Positions 9,003 through 17,466 of a stretch of DNA of 64,000 nucleotides are shown in pieces. This stretch comes from Prevotella sp. (GTDB taxonomy: Bacteria; Bacteroidota; Bacteroidia; Bacteroidales; Bacteroidaceae), in the NCBI GenBank assembly GCA_017458005.1, contig JAFTGH010000016.1, positions 42,121 through 106,120 on the forward strand, written 5' to 3'. How positions within the stretch are numbered: the stretch's first letter is position 1; each line of letters begins with the position of its first letter. The notes under the pieces were generated by a model. It searched no databases, had not been told where the DNA came from, and saw only the letters and a program-made list of their open reading frames with translations. The translations under genes were made by a program, and so were the position numbers.

Positions 9003-9974
9003 TTAGGTGGTGAGGAGGTCGACGAAGTCGGTTTTCATCAGGTTCATGATGATGTCGTCGATACGGTCGGGCAGGATGCGGTTGAGGGTACCAGCATCCA
9101 GTGGCACGTCCTTCAACTTGTTGAGCAGCCCTTGGTCGAGGTCGCCGATCAGGAAGTAGTCACCCATCAGGTTCACCTTCTTGATGATATTGTTCTTCAG
9201 TTCAATACGAGCCTCGAAGTCACCCGCTCCCTCGATACGGCGTTTTTTGACGAGGGTGTAGTGGGGGTTCTTGCCGTAGATAAACTCATCCGAGAGATAC
9301 TCCTGTTCCATCTCCTCAATCTGCTTGATATCCTTCTCGCTGAGCGTGAAGTCCTCGTCGCAGAGTTGTTGGTGTACGAAGTCCTTGAACTCAGGAAGAC
9401 TGATTGTCAGGTAGTTCTTGAGAAAGTCCACCCGCTGGTGGATGCTCTTGATACCCTTCGAGATCAGTTTCGAGTCAGGTGGGGTGATGGCTCCTGCCAT
9501 GTTCAACAGGTCGGTATCGTAAAGCATGGTGCCGTGTACGATGCTATGCCCTGGAATCTTGTAGAAGGCGTTGCCGGACACCTTCTTGTTACCAATCATC
9601 ACGTCGTTGCGTCCTGAGGGCGAGGCATCGACACCCAGTCGCTGGAGCATCAGCACGACCATGTTGATGTAGCGATGAAAGGTGAATCCCACCTGCTCTT
9701 CTGCGGTGATATAGGAGAACATCACATTATTCATATCGGCATACACACACCCGCCTCCGCTCTTCCGTCGGTAGGTTTGGATATGGTGTTTCCTGCAGAA
9801 GTCAAGGTTGACTTCATTCTCTATCAGTTGGTTGCGTCCGAAGATGACGCTGGGCTCCACCTGCCACATAAAGAAGCAGTCGTCAGCCTCCACGTGCTTT
9901 GCCACGTATTCTTCCATCGCCAAGTAGAACGAGAGTCGTCTTACCTTATGATCAGGCAGTGCGATGTATAGCAT
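9003..9974 (-). CDS. lplA: lipoate-protein ligase A
   Basis: This enzyme attaches lipoate to the acceptor lysine of proteins such as GcvH using ATP. At 323 aa it is the usual size. The family motif RRKSGGGCVYADMNN is present near residue 70, and the GNKKVSGNAFYK segment holds the catalytic lysine region. As first gene of the gcv operon it makes this unit self-sufficient: carrier, carrier-modifying enzyme and all catalytic subunits are together. A good promoter lies 35-65 nt upstream. Confidence 0.95.
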   Translation of the reverse strand: MLYIALPDHKVRRLSFYLAMEEYVAKHVEADDCFFMWQVEPSVIFGRNQLIENEVNLDFCRKHHIQTYRRKSGGGCVYADMNNVMFSYITAEEQVGFTFHRYINMVVLMLQRLGVDASPSGRNDVMIGNKKVSGNAFYKIPGHSIVHGTMLYDTDLLNMAGAITPPDSKLISKGIKSIHQRVDFLKNYLTISLPEFKDFVHQQLCDEDFTLSEKDIKQIEEMEQEYLSDEFIYGKNPHYTLVKKRRIEGAGDFEARIELKNNIIKKVNLMGDYFLIGDLDQGLLNKLKDVPLDAGTLNRILPDRIDDIIMNLMKTDFVDLLTT

Positions 9975-10008
9975 AGATTATTCTGTTTTAGGTTCTGTAT
10001 ATTTTCTG

Positions 10009-10039
10009 CAAAGATAGTCAAAAGCGATGGTATTACAAA
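10009..10039 (-). promoter_or_regulatory. promoter of the lplA-gcv operon
   Basis: On the minus strand a -33 TTTG (10039-10036) is followed after 19 nt by a -7 TATCTTTG (10016-10009). This is an exact match to the Bacteroidota housekeeping consensus. No glycine riboswitch-like fold could be recognised between it and lplA, because only 34 nt separate them. Confidence 0.8.
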
Positions 10040-10154
10040 ATAAAAACCAATATATTTTTTCAATGTCAAGAAAACTTATCAAAAAACGTGTATGGATTTT
10101 TAGTGCTTCTAGAAATTGAGAAGGCAAAAAACAGGGTATTTTGGGGCTAAAAAT

Positions 10155-10300
10155 GAGGAAGGACGTACCTTCGAGGGACGATAGTAGGCTCTTCATGGTC
10201 GTGAGGAGGCACCTCCTGGTCACGAAGAGCCTATCTTCTTCCGTCAGAAGACTGCAAAAAATCGCGAGTTGGCTGCTATTTTGCACCCTTTTAGGGGTGT
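10155..10300. repeat. intergenic hairpin element
   Basis: A perfect 10-bp inverted repeat (TAGGCTCTTC at 10185-10194, GAAGAGCCTA at 10224-10233) encloses an inner stem (GTGAGGAGG against CCTCCT...CAC), giving one long stem-loop of about 50 nt. A second hairpin, CACCC TTTTAG GGGTG followed by five T, lies at about 10284-10304. No gene is convincing here: the minus-strand frame 9978-10331 crosses the lplA promoter. The element resembles a REP-like or MITE-like palindrome, but no terminal repeats or target duplication were identified. Confidence 0.6.
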
Positions 10301-10363
10301 TTTTGGGGTTCAAAAAACCGTTAAAACGCAAAACACATTCATTATCAACGAATTACGATAACC

Positions 10364-10425
10364 CTCTGAGATTTGCGTATTTGAGACCCAATCAGACCTT
10401 GATGGATTTCGCGCGAAACCTCAGA
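10364..10425. repeat. second intergenic inverted repeat
   Basis: CTCTGAGATTTGCG at about 10364-10377 is nearly complementary to CGCGAAACCTCAGAG at about 10411-10425, a stem of 11-12 bp with one interruption and a 30-nt loop. It lies between the first hairpin element and the promoter of the next gene. The 560-bp gap holds nothing else I can identify. Confidence 0.5.
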
Positions 10426-10477
10426 GCCCTTTTATCAAAATTTTTCAGAGTGACTTAAAACTTTTTATCTCCATTAC

Positions 10478-10508
10478 GTTGTAAATTGAAAGATTTTGTG
10501 TATTTTTG
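10478..10508 (+). promoter_or_regulatory. promoter of the orphan secreted-protein gene
   Basis: A -7 TATTTTTG (10501-10508) is preceded at about 19 nt by GTTG (10478-10481), a 3/4 match to the -33 box. The start codon is 30 nt downstream. Confidence 0.6.
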
Positions 10509-10538
10509 CAATACAATGATTGATATATTGGAAAGAGT

Positions 10539-11783
10539 ATGAAAGTTCGATATTCTATAGTATTATGCCTGGCTTTTCTTATTTGTATGCCCCAGATGTA
10601 TGCTCAACGCTCTCCTAAAAGGAAGGTTGTTGCGTCAAAGATGATACACAATCCCCAAGCCCAAGATTCTCTTAATATCAAGAAGGCTATTGGGAAATAT
10701 ATAAAGGGTTATCATTGGGTGTTTGACGATAATTATTTTACTACACTGTTTAGTCATAGAAACTATCAAAATAGAAATATAATCAGTAGGATAGAAGAAC
10801 TCTTAAAAAGGGATGTTATAGGATATAACTCTTTAGCAAACAAATATGACAGTCCTCTAAAGAGGAAAGTTTTCATGCAGAGCCAAGAGTACCAAATACT
10901 ATTTGAACGTTTAGAGAAAGAATATAATTATTTGCTAGAGGATACTTTTTATATAAGTAGTAAGATAAGTAAAACAGATTATGATTTGAACAAGAAATCC
11001 TTTTCTTTCTCAGTTCCCACAAGCGACAATTACTCTAATACACGATATATAAGATTTAATAGTCTTGGAATTGTTTCTCCACTGCTAAAAGGATATGAGT
11101 TGCAAATAAAAATCGAAGATGAACAAATCGCTCTTGCTGTTGAAAATAACTATCAGGATTGCCGTTTAGTTTATGTGTTTACAATCAATGGGTCTTTATC
11201 TGAAAAAGACGAAACTCATACGATAGGGGATTTACAGAAATTATTCTTAATCAACGTCAAGAATGGGAAAACCTACTTTTATGGAATAATAGGAAGCAAT
11301 GCAGATTCAAAGAAAGCAACCCTTAAACAATATGACCATGACATCTATGTTCGAGCCAAGAAAATACAAGGATATGAAGTTTATGATTATTACCTTAAAA
11401 CAAAAGATGGGTATGTAAAGTTGGCAGACGAGGAAGAGTTGGGATATGAAGACTATCGGTTAGAAGAAAAGGATGGAATGTTTTTTGTAACAAGTACAAC
11501 TGGAAAGAAATATCAGTTGTCATTCAAACCATTAGGTGTTGTTTTAGCAGAGAAAGATGCTGCTTATGAAGTTAAATGTGAGGAAATTAAGGATGACTAT
11601 CTTTCACATCCAGAAAACTATGAAGACGTGACAAAGACTGATGCTGAAGGCGTAGTTCATTCTTATACTGATAAGGAAGGAAATGAATGGATCCTTGAAT
11701 CAGAAAATAGGGGATTCCACTTGTTAGAGAAAGATAATGTCTATATCTTGTTTGAAGAACAAAAATTTATTCGGAGAAAGTAA
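10539..11783 (+). CDS. hypothetical secreted protein, AT-rich
   Basis: I do not recognise this 414-aa protein. It has a clear signal peptide (MKVRYSIVLCLAFLICMPQMYAQ), with cleavage near residue 22, and no later membrane segment. The mature part is rich in Lys, Glu, Tyr and Asp and has no motif I know. Base composition is clearly more AT-rich than the neighbouring core genes, and it stands between a hairpin-rich gap and an overlapping three-gene module on the other strand. This suggests recent acquisition. It has its own promoter. Confidence 0.75.
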   Translation: MKVRYSIVLCLAFLICMPQMYAQRSPKRKVVASKMIHNPQAQDSLNIKKAIGKYIKGYHWVFDDNYFTTLFSHRNYQNRNIISRIEELLKRDVIGYNSLANKYDSPLKRKVFMQSQEYQILFERLEKEYNYLLEDTFYISSKISKTDYDLNKKSFSFSVPTSDNYSNTRYIRFNSLGIVSPLLKGYELQIKIEDEQIALAVENNYQDCRLVYVFTINGSLSEKDETHTIGDLQKLFLINVKNGKTYFYGIIGSNADSKKATLKQYDHDIYVRAKKIQGYEVYDYYLKTKDGYVKLADEEELGYEDYRLEEKDGMFFVTSTTGKKYQLSFKPLGVVLAEKDAAYEVKCEEIKDDYLSHPENYEDVTKTDAEGVVHSYTDKEGNEWILESENRGFHLLEKDNVYILFEEQKFIRRK

Positions 11784-11826
11784 TATGATGAGTCAGCGTT
11801 TTTGATATTTGTTCGATAAAATGCTA

Positions 11827-12042
11827 TTATGTATTTGCTAACATCTGGTAAAGAGCCACAGGACCAAGGTGCCATGTTTTGGAGTCTTCATTTTCCAATT
11901 GCTGATACGTCTCTGACGAATAAATCTCTTTCAAGGCATCAACTATACTGATACTTTTGTCTTCTGTTAGCATATCAGTGAGCCATGCAACTTTAGATGG
12001 AAGGAGCAGATATAGATTGCTTTGATTAATGTCTAGACTCAT
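11827..12042 (-). CDS. small third gene of the DUF3990 module
   Basis: This 71-aa protein has no family I can name with confidence. It is acidic, with the central segment KVAWLTDMLTEDKSISIVDAL and the C-terminal SKTWHLGPVALYQML. Its start overlaps the stop of the DUF3990 gene by 4 nt, so it is translated as part of the same unit. Size and position fit an accessory antitoxin or specificity subunit, which is inference only. Confidence 0.65.
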   Translation of the reverse strand: MSLDINQSNLYLLLPSKVAWLTDMLTEDKSISIVDALKEIYSSETYQQLENEDSKTWHLGPVALYQMLANT

Positions 12043-12524
12043 TTTGTAACCTCCTTTGCTTCAATAAATGACAGGGTTCGCAAAGCCTCCTCTGTATGAA
12101 ACAGATATTGGTCAACGAGTTTATAGGTTCTTAACTCTGCAATAAGGTTCTGCTTGTTTAGCAGTCCTCCTTCAAATAGGGCAAAGGCTGCATATACCCT
12201 ATCATTAGCCACAGGACCAAAAACGATGTCATAATTGTGGACAAAGTCTTTTTGCGTACGGTTCTGCATAACGAAATCAAGCCATTCCTCAGTTGGTGCA
12301 TTGAAAATGAGACTGTTCAAAGTATTCAATACTTCTTTATCAAATTCAAATACATTGACAAACCCATTACTGGCTGAATGTTCTTTCATTTTACGACGTA
12401 CCCAGTTCTCGGCTTGTTGATAGGATGTGGTAGTGTAGAATCCATGTCCATAGTCAAGTGTTCTATTTGGAACCCTTATCTCCGGCTTATCAATCTTTTC
12501 AAGACTGCCATGATATAGTTTCAT
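12039..12524 (-). CDS. DUF3990 ADP-ribosyltransferase-like protein (putative toxin)
   Basis: The 161-aa protein begins MKLYHGSLEKIDKPEI, followed by the GHGFYTTTSYQQAENW segment. The YHGS and GFYTT pattern is that of DUF3990, a family placed in the ADP-ribosyltransferase-like superfamily. A transferase toxin acting on a cytoplasmic target is therefore plausible but not shown. It is flanked by two small genes with 4-nt overlaps on both sides, the classic layout of a toxin with antitoxin partner(s). The codons are more AT-rich than those of nadB next door. Confidence 0.75.
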   Translation of the reverse strand: MKLYHGSLEKIDKPEIRVPNRTLDYGHGFYTTTSYQQAENWVRRKMKEHSASNGFVNVFEFDKEVLNTLNSLIFNAPTEEWLDFVMQNRTQKDFVHNYDIVFGPVANDRVYAAFALFEGGLLNKQNLIAELRTYKLVDQYLFHTEEALRTLSFIEAKEVTK

Positions 12525-12745
12525 GTTTGTTCCTCCTTTCTTAATCTAATAAACTCATCTATATCCTCCAAGATCCATTGATAGTTCTGGGTATGTAAGA
12601 TCTCATAATGTTTACTTAGATAGTCAAGCACACCATATCTGTCTAACTGGTGCATGGCTTCTGCTCCTGTCAGATGCTTCGCATTCTTGTACTGCTCAAT
12701 GCAGAAGGATACGAAATAGGCAATATCTTGTGTCTTCTTATCCAA
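12521..12745 (-). CDS. DUF3791 small protein (putative antitoxin)
   Basis: This 74-aa protein (MDKKTQDIAYFVSFCIEQY..., GVLDYLSKHYEILHTQ) matches my memory of DUF3791, a small helical family often encoded directly before DUF3990 genes. It is first in the three-gene module and overlaps the next gene by 4 nt. Its start lies 17 nt after the nadB stop on the same strand, so the module may ride on the nadB transcript unless a promoter lies inside nadB. Confidence 0.72.
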   Translation of the reverse strand: MDKKTQDIAYFVSFCIEQYKNAKHLTGAEAMHQLDRYGVLDYLSKHYEILHTQNYQWILEDIDEFIRLRKEEQT

Positions 12746-12762
12746 TTTCTTCGAAAGGATTT

Positions 12763-14352
12763 TTACTTCTTATCGTAGGCATGGAGGGGATAGTCGGTGG
12801 TGAAGTGGAGACCACGGCACTCCTTGCGCTCCAATGCCCAACGGGTGATGAGGTAGCCGACGTTGATCATGTTACGGAGTTCGCAGATGTCACGACTAGC
12901 CTTCACACGCTTGAAAAGACGCTCCGTCTCCTCATAGAGCATGTCGAGACGGTCCCAGGCGCGATGCAGACGCAGGTCACTGCGGACGATACCTACGTAG
13001 TTGGACATAATCTGAGCCACCTCCTTGACGCTTTGGGTAATCAGCACCTTCTCCTCGTTGGTCATCGTACCCTCGTCATTCCATTCGGGCACCTCCAAGT
13101 TATAGTCGTACTCGTCGATATGCTGCAACGAGTGCTTGGCGGCGGCATCGGCATAGACTACAGCCTCGATGAGCGAGTTGGAGGCAAGACGGTTGCCACC
13201 ATGCAGACCTGTGCAGGAGCACTCGCCAAGGGCGTAGAGCCGTTCGATGCTCGACTGTCCGTTGAGGTCGACCTTGATACCGCCGCACATGTAGTGGGCA
13301 GCAGGACGGACGGGGATATAGTCGGTGGTGATGTCGATACCCATCGACAGACATTTCTGATAGATATTGGGGAAGTGATGGCGCGTCTCCTCAGCAGGCT
13401 TGTGTGTCACGTCGAGACATACATGGTCGAGACCATGAATCTTCATCTCCTTGTCGATGGCACGAGCCACGATGTCACGAGGAGCCAACGACAGGCGCTC
13501 GTCGTATTTCTCCATGAAGGTCTCGCCATTGGGCAGTTTCAGGATACCGCCATAGCCACGCATCGCCTCTGTAATGAGATAGGCAGGATGCGTCTCATTG
13601 GGGTTATGCAGGACGGTGGGGTGGAACTGTACGAACTCCATATCCGCTACCGTACCCTTCGCACGGTAGACCATGGCGATGCCGTCGCCAGTGGCGATGA
13701 CAGGATTTGACGTAGTGAGATAGACGGCACCGCAGCCACCCGTACACATCACGGTGACCTTAGCAAGATACGTGTCTACCTTAGGCTTTTTGGGGTTCAG
13801 CACATAGGCTCCATAACACTGGATATGTGGGGAGCGACGGGTGACACGAACACCCAAATGGTGCTGGGTGATAATCTCCACGGCGAAATGGTTCTCCTTG
13901 ACATCGATATTGGGATTGTTGCGAACAGCCTCCATCAGTCCACGCTGTATCTCGGCACCTGTGTCATCGGCATGGTGCAGAATGCGGAACTCCGAGTGTC
14001 CGCCCTCACGATGCAGGTCGAAGTTGCCGTCCTCGCTCTTGTCGAAGTTCACCCCCCAGTTGACGAGTTCCTGAATCTGCTCTGGCGCATTGCGTACCAC
14101 CTGTTCCACCGCCTTTCGGTCGCTGATATAGTCGCCAGCGATAATCGTGTCGGCGATATGCTTGTCGAAAGTGTCCACCTTCATGTTCGTGACAGAGGCG
14201 ACACCACCTTGGGCAAACGAGGTGTTCGCCTCGTCGAGTGAGGTCTTGCAGATCATACACACCTTACCCTTGTTGGCACGGGCGATCTTCAAGGCATAAC
14301 TCATGCCCGCCACACCAGCACCGATAATCAAGAAATCGTATTTGTATACCAT
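12763..14352 (-). CDS. nadB: L-aspartate oxidase
   Basis: This FAD enzyme oxidises L-aspartate to iminoaspartate, the first step of de novo NAD synthesis. The 529-aa length is normal. The N-terminal FAD motif (FLIIGAGVAGMSYALKIARA), the SFAQGGVASV segment, the DGIAMVYRAKG and VQFHPT segments and the YALGECSCTGLHGGNRLASN block are all present. It is divergent from dacB, with an 81-nt gap that holds -7 elements for both genes. nadA and nadC are not next to it here. Confidence 0.95.
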   Translation of the reverse strand: MVYKYDFLIIGAGVAGMSYALKIARANKGKVCMICKTSLDEANTSFAQGGVASVTNMKVDTFDKHIADTIIAGDYISDRKAVEQVVRNAPEQIQELVNWGVNFDKSEDGNFDLHREGGHSEFRILHHADDTGAEIQRGLMEAVRNNPNIDVKENHFAVEIITQHHLGVRVTRRSPHIQCYGAYVLNPKKPKVDTYLAKVTVMCTGGCGAVYLTTSNPVIATGDGIAMVYRAKGTVADMEFVQFHPTVLHNPNETHPAYLITEAMRGYGGILKLPNGETFMEKYDERLSLAPRDIVARAIDKEMKIHGLDHVCLDVTHKPAEETRHHFPNIYQKCLSMGIDITTDYIPVRPAAHYMCGGIKVDLNGQSSIERLYALGECSCTGLHGGNRLASNSLIEAVVYADAAAKHSLQHIDEYDYNLEVPEWNDEGTMTNEEKVLITQSVKEVAQIMSNYVGIVRSDLRLHRAWDRLDMLYEETERLFKRVKASRDICELRNMINVGYLITRWALERKECRGLHFTTDYPLHAYDKK

Positions 14353-14372
14353 AGTAGTAGTAAATTATGATG

Positions 14373-14380
14373 CAAAAATA
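14373..14380 (-). promoter_or_regulatory. -7 element of nadB
   Basis: TATTTTTG on the minus strand ends 21 nt before the nadB start. The -33 position has only a weak ATTG at 22 nt spacing, so confidence is moderate. Confidence 0.5.
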
Positions 14381-14390
14381 CAAAATAATT

Positions 14391-14418
14391 ATGAACTATG
14401 AACAATGAACTCTAAACT
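14391..14418. repeat. ATGAACT heptad repeat in the nadB-dacB gap
   Basis: Four consecutive 7-bp units (ATGAACT, ATGAACA, ATGAACT, CTAAACT) lie just upstream of the dacB -7 element. They belong to the class of degenerate heptads seen before several start codons in this window. Confidence 0.6.
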
Positions 14419-14424
14419 TTTTAC

Positions 14425-14432
14425 TATCTTTG
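14425..14432 (+). promoter_or_regulatory. -7 element of dacB, touching the first ATG
   Basis: TATCTTTG ends one base before ATG 14434. If this promoter is used, transcription would start about 6-8 nt further on, inside or after that ATG, and the in-frame ATG at 14443 would be the real start. No good -33 box is visible. Confidence 0.5.
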
Positions 14433-14433
14433 C

Positions 14434-15657
14434 ATGAAAATTATGGAAAGACTGAAGATTTTAATCCTATTATTATGCGTCTCTGTCGCGATGGCGGCAC
14501 AGACAGAAGAAACGGATACCTTGTGTACTGACACACTGGAAGTCGCCTTGCCTTGGCCGCAGAATGTGCAGTACCGGCTTGACTCCCTGATGCAGGATAA
14601 GTTGTTGGAGACCTCTATCGTAGGCATGGTGGTTTATGACCTGACGGCGGACTCTATATTATATAAGGTGAACGAGCGACAGGCGATGCGCCCTGCCTCT
14701 ACGATGAAACTCGTCACCGCCATCACGGCTCTTGACCGTCTGGGCAGTGGGCATCAGTTTCGTACCCAACTCTATTACACAGGCGAGGTCTGCGATAGTA
14801 CATTGCAGGGTGACCTGTATTGTGTGGGAGGCTTCGACCCTGCTTTTAGTAAAGATGACCTGAATGGCTTTGTGGAGAGCATTCTGCGGATGGGAGTAGA
14901 TACCATTCGAGGACGAATGGTCGCTGATCGTTCGATGAAGGACGCAGATCTGTTGGGCGAGGGCTGGTGTTGGGATGACGACAACCCCAAGTTGTCACCC
15001 CTCTCGATAGGGCGTGATATTGACTTCTTGGAGCGTTTCACCGCAGCCTTGCGGGAGAAGGGCGTGGTCTTGGATGTCCGCCTCTCGGAAGGGTCAGTGC
15101 CTGGTAACGCCACGATTCTGTGCAGTCGCTACCATACCATGGACCAGATACTGCAACGCATGATGAAGGTTAGTGATAACTTCTATGCCGAGGCGATGTT
15201 CTACCAACTTGGTGCCATGGGCGGTCGTCGCCCCGCCAAGGCGAAGGATGCCGCCAATGTCATCAAACAACTGATTCAGAAGGTGGGTAATGGGAAGAAT
15301 CCCTACCGTATCGCTGACGGCAGCGGTCTCTCCCTGTATAATTATGTTACTCCGGAACTGGAGATGCGCCTGTTGCGCTATGCCTATCGCAACACCAATA
15401 TCTACAACCACCTGTTGCCCTCACTGCCCATCGCAGGACGTGACGGGACACTGAAGACCCGCATGAAGGGAACCTTTGCCGAGGAGAATGTGAAGGCGAA
15501 GACAGGTACGGTGACGGGTGTGTCGGCTCTTGCCGGCTATTGTACAGCGGCAAACGGGCATCAACTCTGTTTCTCGATAATCAACCAAGGCATTATGAAG
15601 TCTGACTCTGGGCGCAATTTCCAGAATAAGGTATGTAATGCGCTATGTGCTCCATAA
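14434..15657 (+). CDS. dacB: D-alanyl-D-alanine carboxypeptidase/endopeptidase (PBP4 family)
   Basis: This periplasmic class C penicillin-binding protein trims or cleaves peptidoglycan cross-links. The 407-aa product has a signal peptide (ILILLLCVSVAMAAQ) and the three active-site motifs in order: SxxK (PASTMK), SxN (VSDNFYAE) and KTG (KAKTGTVTG). A start at 14443 (MERLK) is equally possible, because a -7 promoter element abuts 14434. An MscS-type channel follows, with its probable start just after this stop. Confidence 0.92.
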   Translation: MKIMERLKILILLLCVSVAMAAQTEETDTLCTDTLEVALPWPQNVQYRLDSLMQDKLLETSIVGMVVYDLTADSILYKVNERQAMRPASTMKLVTAITALDRLGSGHQFRTQLYYTGEVCDSTLQGDLYCVGGFDPAFSKDDLNGFVESILRMGVDTIRGRMVADRSMKDADLLGEGWCWDDDNPKLSPLSIGRDIDFLERFTAALREKGVVLDVRLSEGSVPGNATILCSRYHTMDQILQRMMKVSDNFYAEAMFYQLGAMGGRRPAKAKDAANVIKQLIQKVGNGKNPYRIADGSGLSLYNYVTPELEMRLLRYAYRNTNIYNHLLPSLPIAGRDGTLKTRMKGTFAEENVKAKTGTVTGVSALAGYCTAANGHQLCFSIINQGIMKSDSGRNFQNKVCNALCAP

Positions 15658-15658
15658 G

Positions 15659-16768
15659 ATGATGAATACGATCAAGATATATGTAGAGCAGTTGCTCGCG
15701 ACGATGGGACTGGGAGCGGACTATATCCCTGTCGTGCGCCATGTCGTATTGGTGATGATCACCATCCTACTGGCGTGGTTTGTAGGATGGCTGTTTAAGT
15801 TGCTGATTCCATGGATTAATAAGTTGACACGTAAGACAGCGACAAAATGGGATGATGTCATCTTCAACGACAGGGTGCTGCGTTCAGCATGCCAGATCGT
15901 GCCTGCCATCGTCGTATGGCTGGTACTACCCTCTGTGTTCTTCGAGTATCCCATAGCCCATGAGGTATTGGCACGTCTGACAGCAATCTATATCACCGTC
16001 ATGAGTGTGCGTACCGCCCTCGTGATGGTTGACTCGCTGAAACTCCTCGACGGGAGTCGGCGTACGACAAAACAACAGTACCTCTACACCTTCTGTGGGG
16101 TGTTAAAGATAATTATGATTTTCATTGCGGCAATCATCGTCATTGCGATAGCCCTCAAGAAAGATCCATCGACACTCTTCGCAGGCTTGGGTGCTGCATC
16201 CGCTATCCTCATGCTCGCCTTTCAGGACACTATCAAAGGACTGGTGGCTGGTATCCGTCTTACATCCAATGATATGGTACGAGTAGGTGACCGCATTACA
16301 GTACCCTCTGCTGGTGCTGATGGCATGGTGGAGGAAATCACACTAACTACTGTCAAGGTGCGGAATTTCGATAATACCATCATTACTGTCACCCCTCAGA
16401 CCTTGGTCGACGGCTCGTTCCAGAACTGGAAAGGAATGGCTGAGAATGCGGGACGCAGGGCAATCAGGAAAGTAATCATCGACTTTCGCTCACTGGCGAT
16501 TGATGAGGAGGGTGTTCCCAACTTGACACGTTATCGTGAGCACATGGAGCAGTGGTTGGGGCAACATGAGAAGGTGTTAGCCGATAAGCCTATCCTCGTC
16601 CATCAACTCGATGCTACCCCCACAGGTTTGCCTGTGGAGTTTGTCTTCTGGTTGAAGGAACAGGCTGCTATCCCCTATGAGCATGCCATCTCAGAGATTA
16701 TGGAGCATGCCTATGCGGAGGCACCTGTCTTCGGACTCCGCATCTATCAGCAGTTCCCAGAACAGTAA
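15659..16768 (+). CDS. MscS-family mechanosensitive channel
   Basis: The protein is a small-conductance mechanosensitive channel that would release osmolytes on hypo-osmotic shock. N-terminal transmembrane helices lie at about residues 20-45, 65-90, 100-120 and 135-160. The pore helix region is rich in Gly and Ala (LFAGLGAASAILMLAFQDTIKGL), followed by the beta domain (VRVGDRITV...GMVEEITLTTVKVRNFDNT). An upstream ATG at 15638 overlaps the dacB end, so I chose 15659 (or 15662), immediately after the dacB stop. The 3' end overlaps the convergent response-regulator gene by 22 nt. Confidence 0.9.
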   Translation: MMNTIKIYVEQLLATMGLGADYIPVVRHVVLVMITILLAWFVGWLFKLLIPWINKLTRKTATKWDDVIFNDRVLRSACQIVPAIVVWLVLPSVFFEYPIAHEVLARLTAIYITVMSVRTALVMVDSLKLLDGSRRTTKQQYLYTFCGVLKIIMIFIAAIIVIAIALKKDPSTLFAGLGAASAILMLAFQDTIKGLVAGIRLTSNDMVRVGDRITVPSAGADGMVEEITLTTVKVRNFDNTIITVTPQTLVDGSFQNWKGMAENAGRRAIRKVIIDFRSLAIDEEGVPNLTRYREHMEQWLGQHEKVLADKPILVHQLDATPTGLPVEFVFWLKEQAAIPYEHAISEIMEHAYAEAPVFGLRIYQQFPEQ

Positions 16769-17466
16769 TTCTCAAATGCCTCTCGATAGGCATCCGTGAC
16801 ACGGATAATCTCATCAGCGATATAGACGCACATGTTACGGTCGACCGTTCGTATCTTATCCAGTCGGACAATATACGAGCGGTTGATGCGCATAAAGTCA
16901 TCTGTGGGCAGTGCGTCCTCAACTGCTTTCATGGTCATGTGGGTAGTCAGTGGATGTTGTTCACCCTCCACATGGAAGCGCACATAGTCCTTCATTCCCT
17001 CGATATAGATAATATGGTCGAAGTTCACCTGTCGCAGTTCTCCGTCAACCCGAATGAACATCGACTTCTTTGTCGATGCTTCCACACTCTCCGTTCTCAA
17101 CTCTAAACTAATCAGCCGTTCTGCTTTCTCCACGGCGGCAATGAACTTATTATATCTGATGGGTTTCAACAGGAAGTCGACCGCACTCACCTCATAACTC
17201 TCGTACGCATACTCCTTGAATGCCGTGGTGAAGATGACCTTGGTGCCCTCAGGTAACATGTGGGAGAACTCCATTCCGTTGAGGTCGGGCATCTGGATAT
17301 CCATAAAGGCGAGGTCGACAGGATGCTCGCGAAGCCATGACAAAGCCTCGACAGAGTCCGTGAAGGAATGCTCCAGTTGCAACTGGGGTGTCTTTGCCAC
17401 AAATGATTCCAAGAGTTTGACGGCAAGGGGCTCGTCATCGACGATGATGCAGGTGATAGGTCTCAT
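16747..17466 (-). CDS. LytTR-family response regulator
   Basis: The 239-aa protein has a receiver domain at residues 1-120 (DDEP, phospho-acceptor in FMDIQMPDLNG, TTAF, and lysine in LLKPI) and a C-terminal LytTR DNA-binding domain at about 140-235 (IIYIEGMKDYVRFH, DDFMRINRSYIVRLDKI). It probably activates or represses genes on signal from the sensor kinase encoded just upstream, which it overlaps by 4 nt. The pair sits downstream of a TonB-dependent-type receptor gene, so that receptor or its substrate may be the regulated process. Confidence 0.93.
   Translation of the reverse strand: MRPITCIIVDDEPLAVKLLESFVAKTPQLQLEHSFTDSVEALSWLREHPVDLAFMDIQMPDLNGMEFSHMLPEGTKVIFTTAFKEYAYESYEVSAVDFLLKPIRYNKFIAAVEKAERLISLELRTESVEASTKKSMFIRVDGELRQVNFDHIIYIEGMKDYVRFHVEGEQHPLTTHMTMKAVEDALPTDDFMRINRSYIVRLDKIRTVDRNMCVYIADEIIRVTDAYREAFENYCSGNC

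Noticed and set aside
9975-10008. Glycine riboswitch before the gcv operon
   Set aside because: The leader is at most about 34 nt, too short for the known aptamer.
9978-10331. Open frame of 117 codons on the minus strand
   Set aside because: It runs through the lplA promoter and the hairpin element, has no recognisable domain, and its composition follows the repeats.
12730-13710. Long plus-strand frame opposite nadB
   Set aside because: It is antisense to a clear nadB gene and the translation is low in structure; this is a codon-bias shadow.
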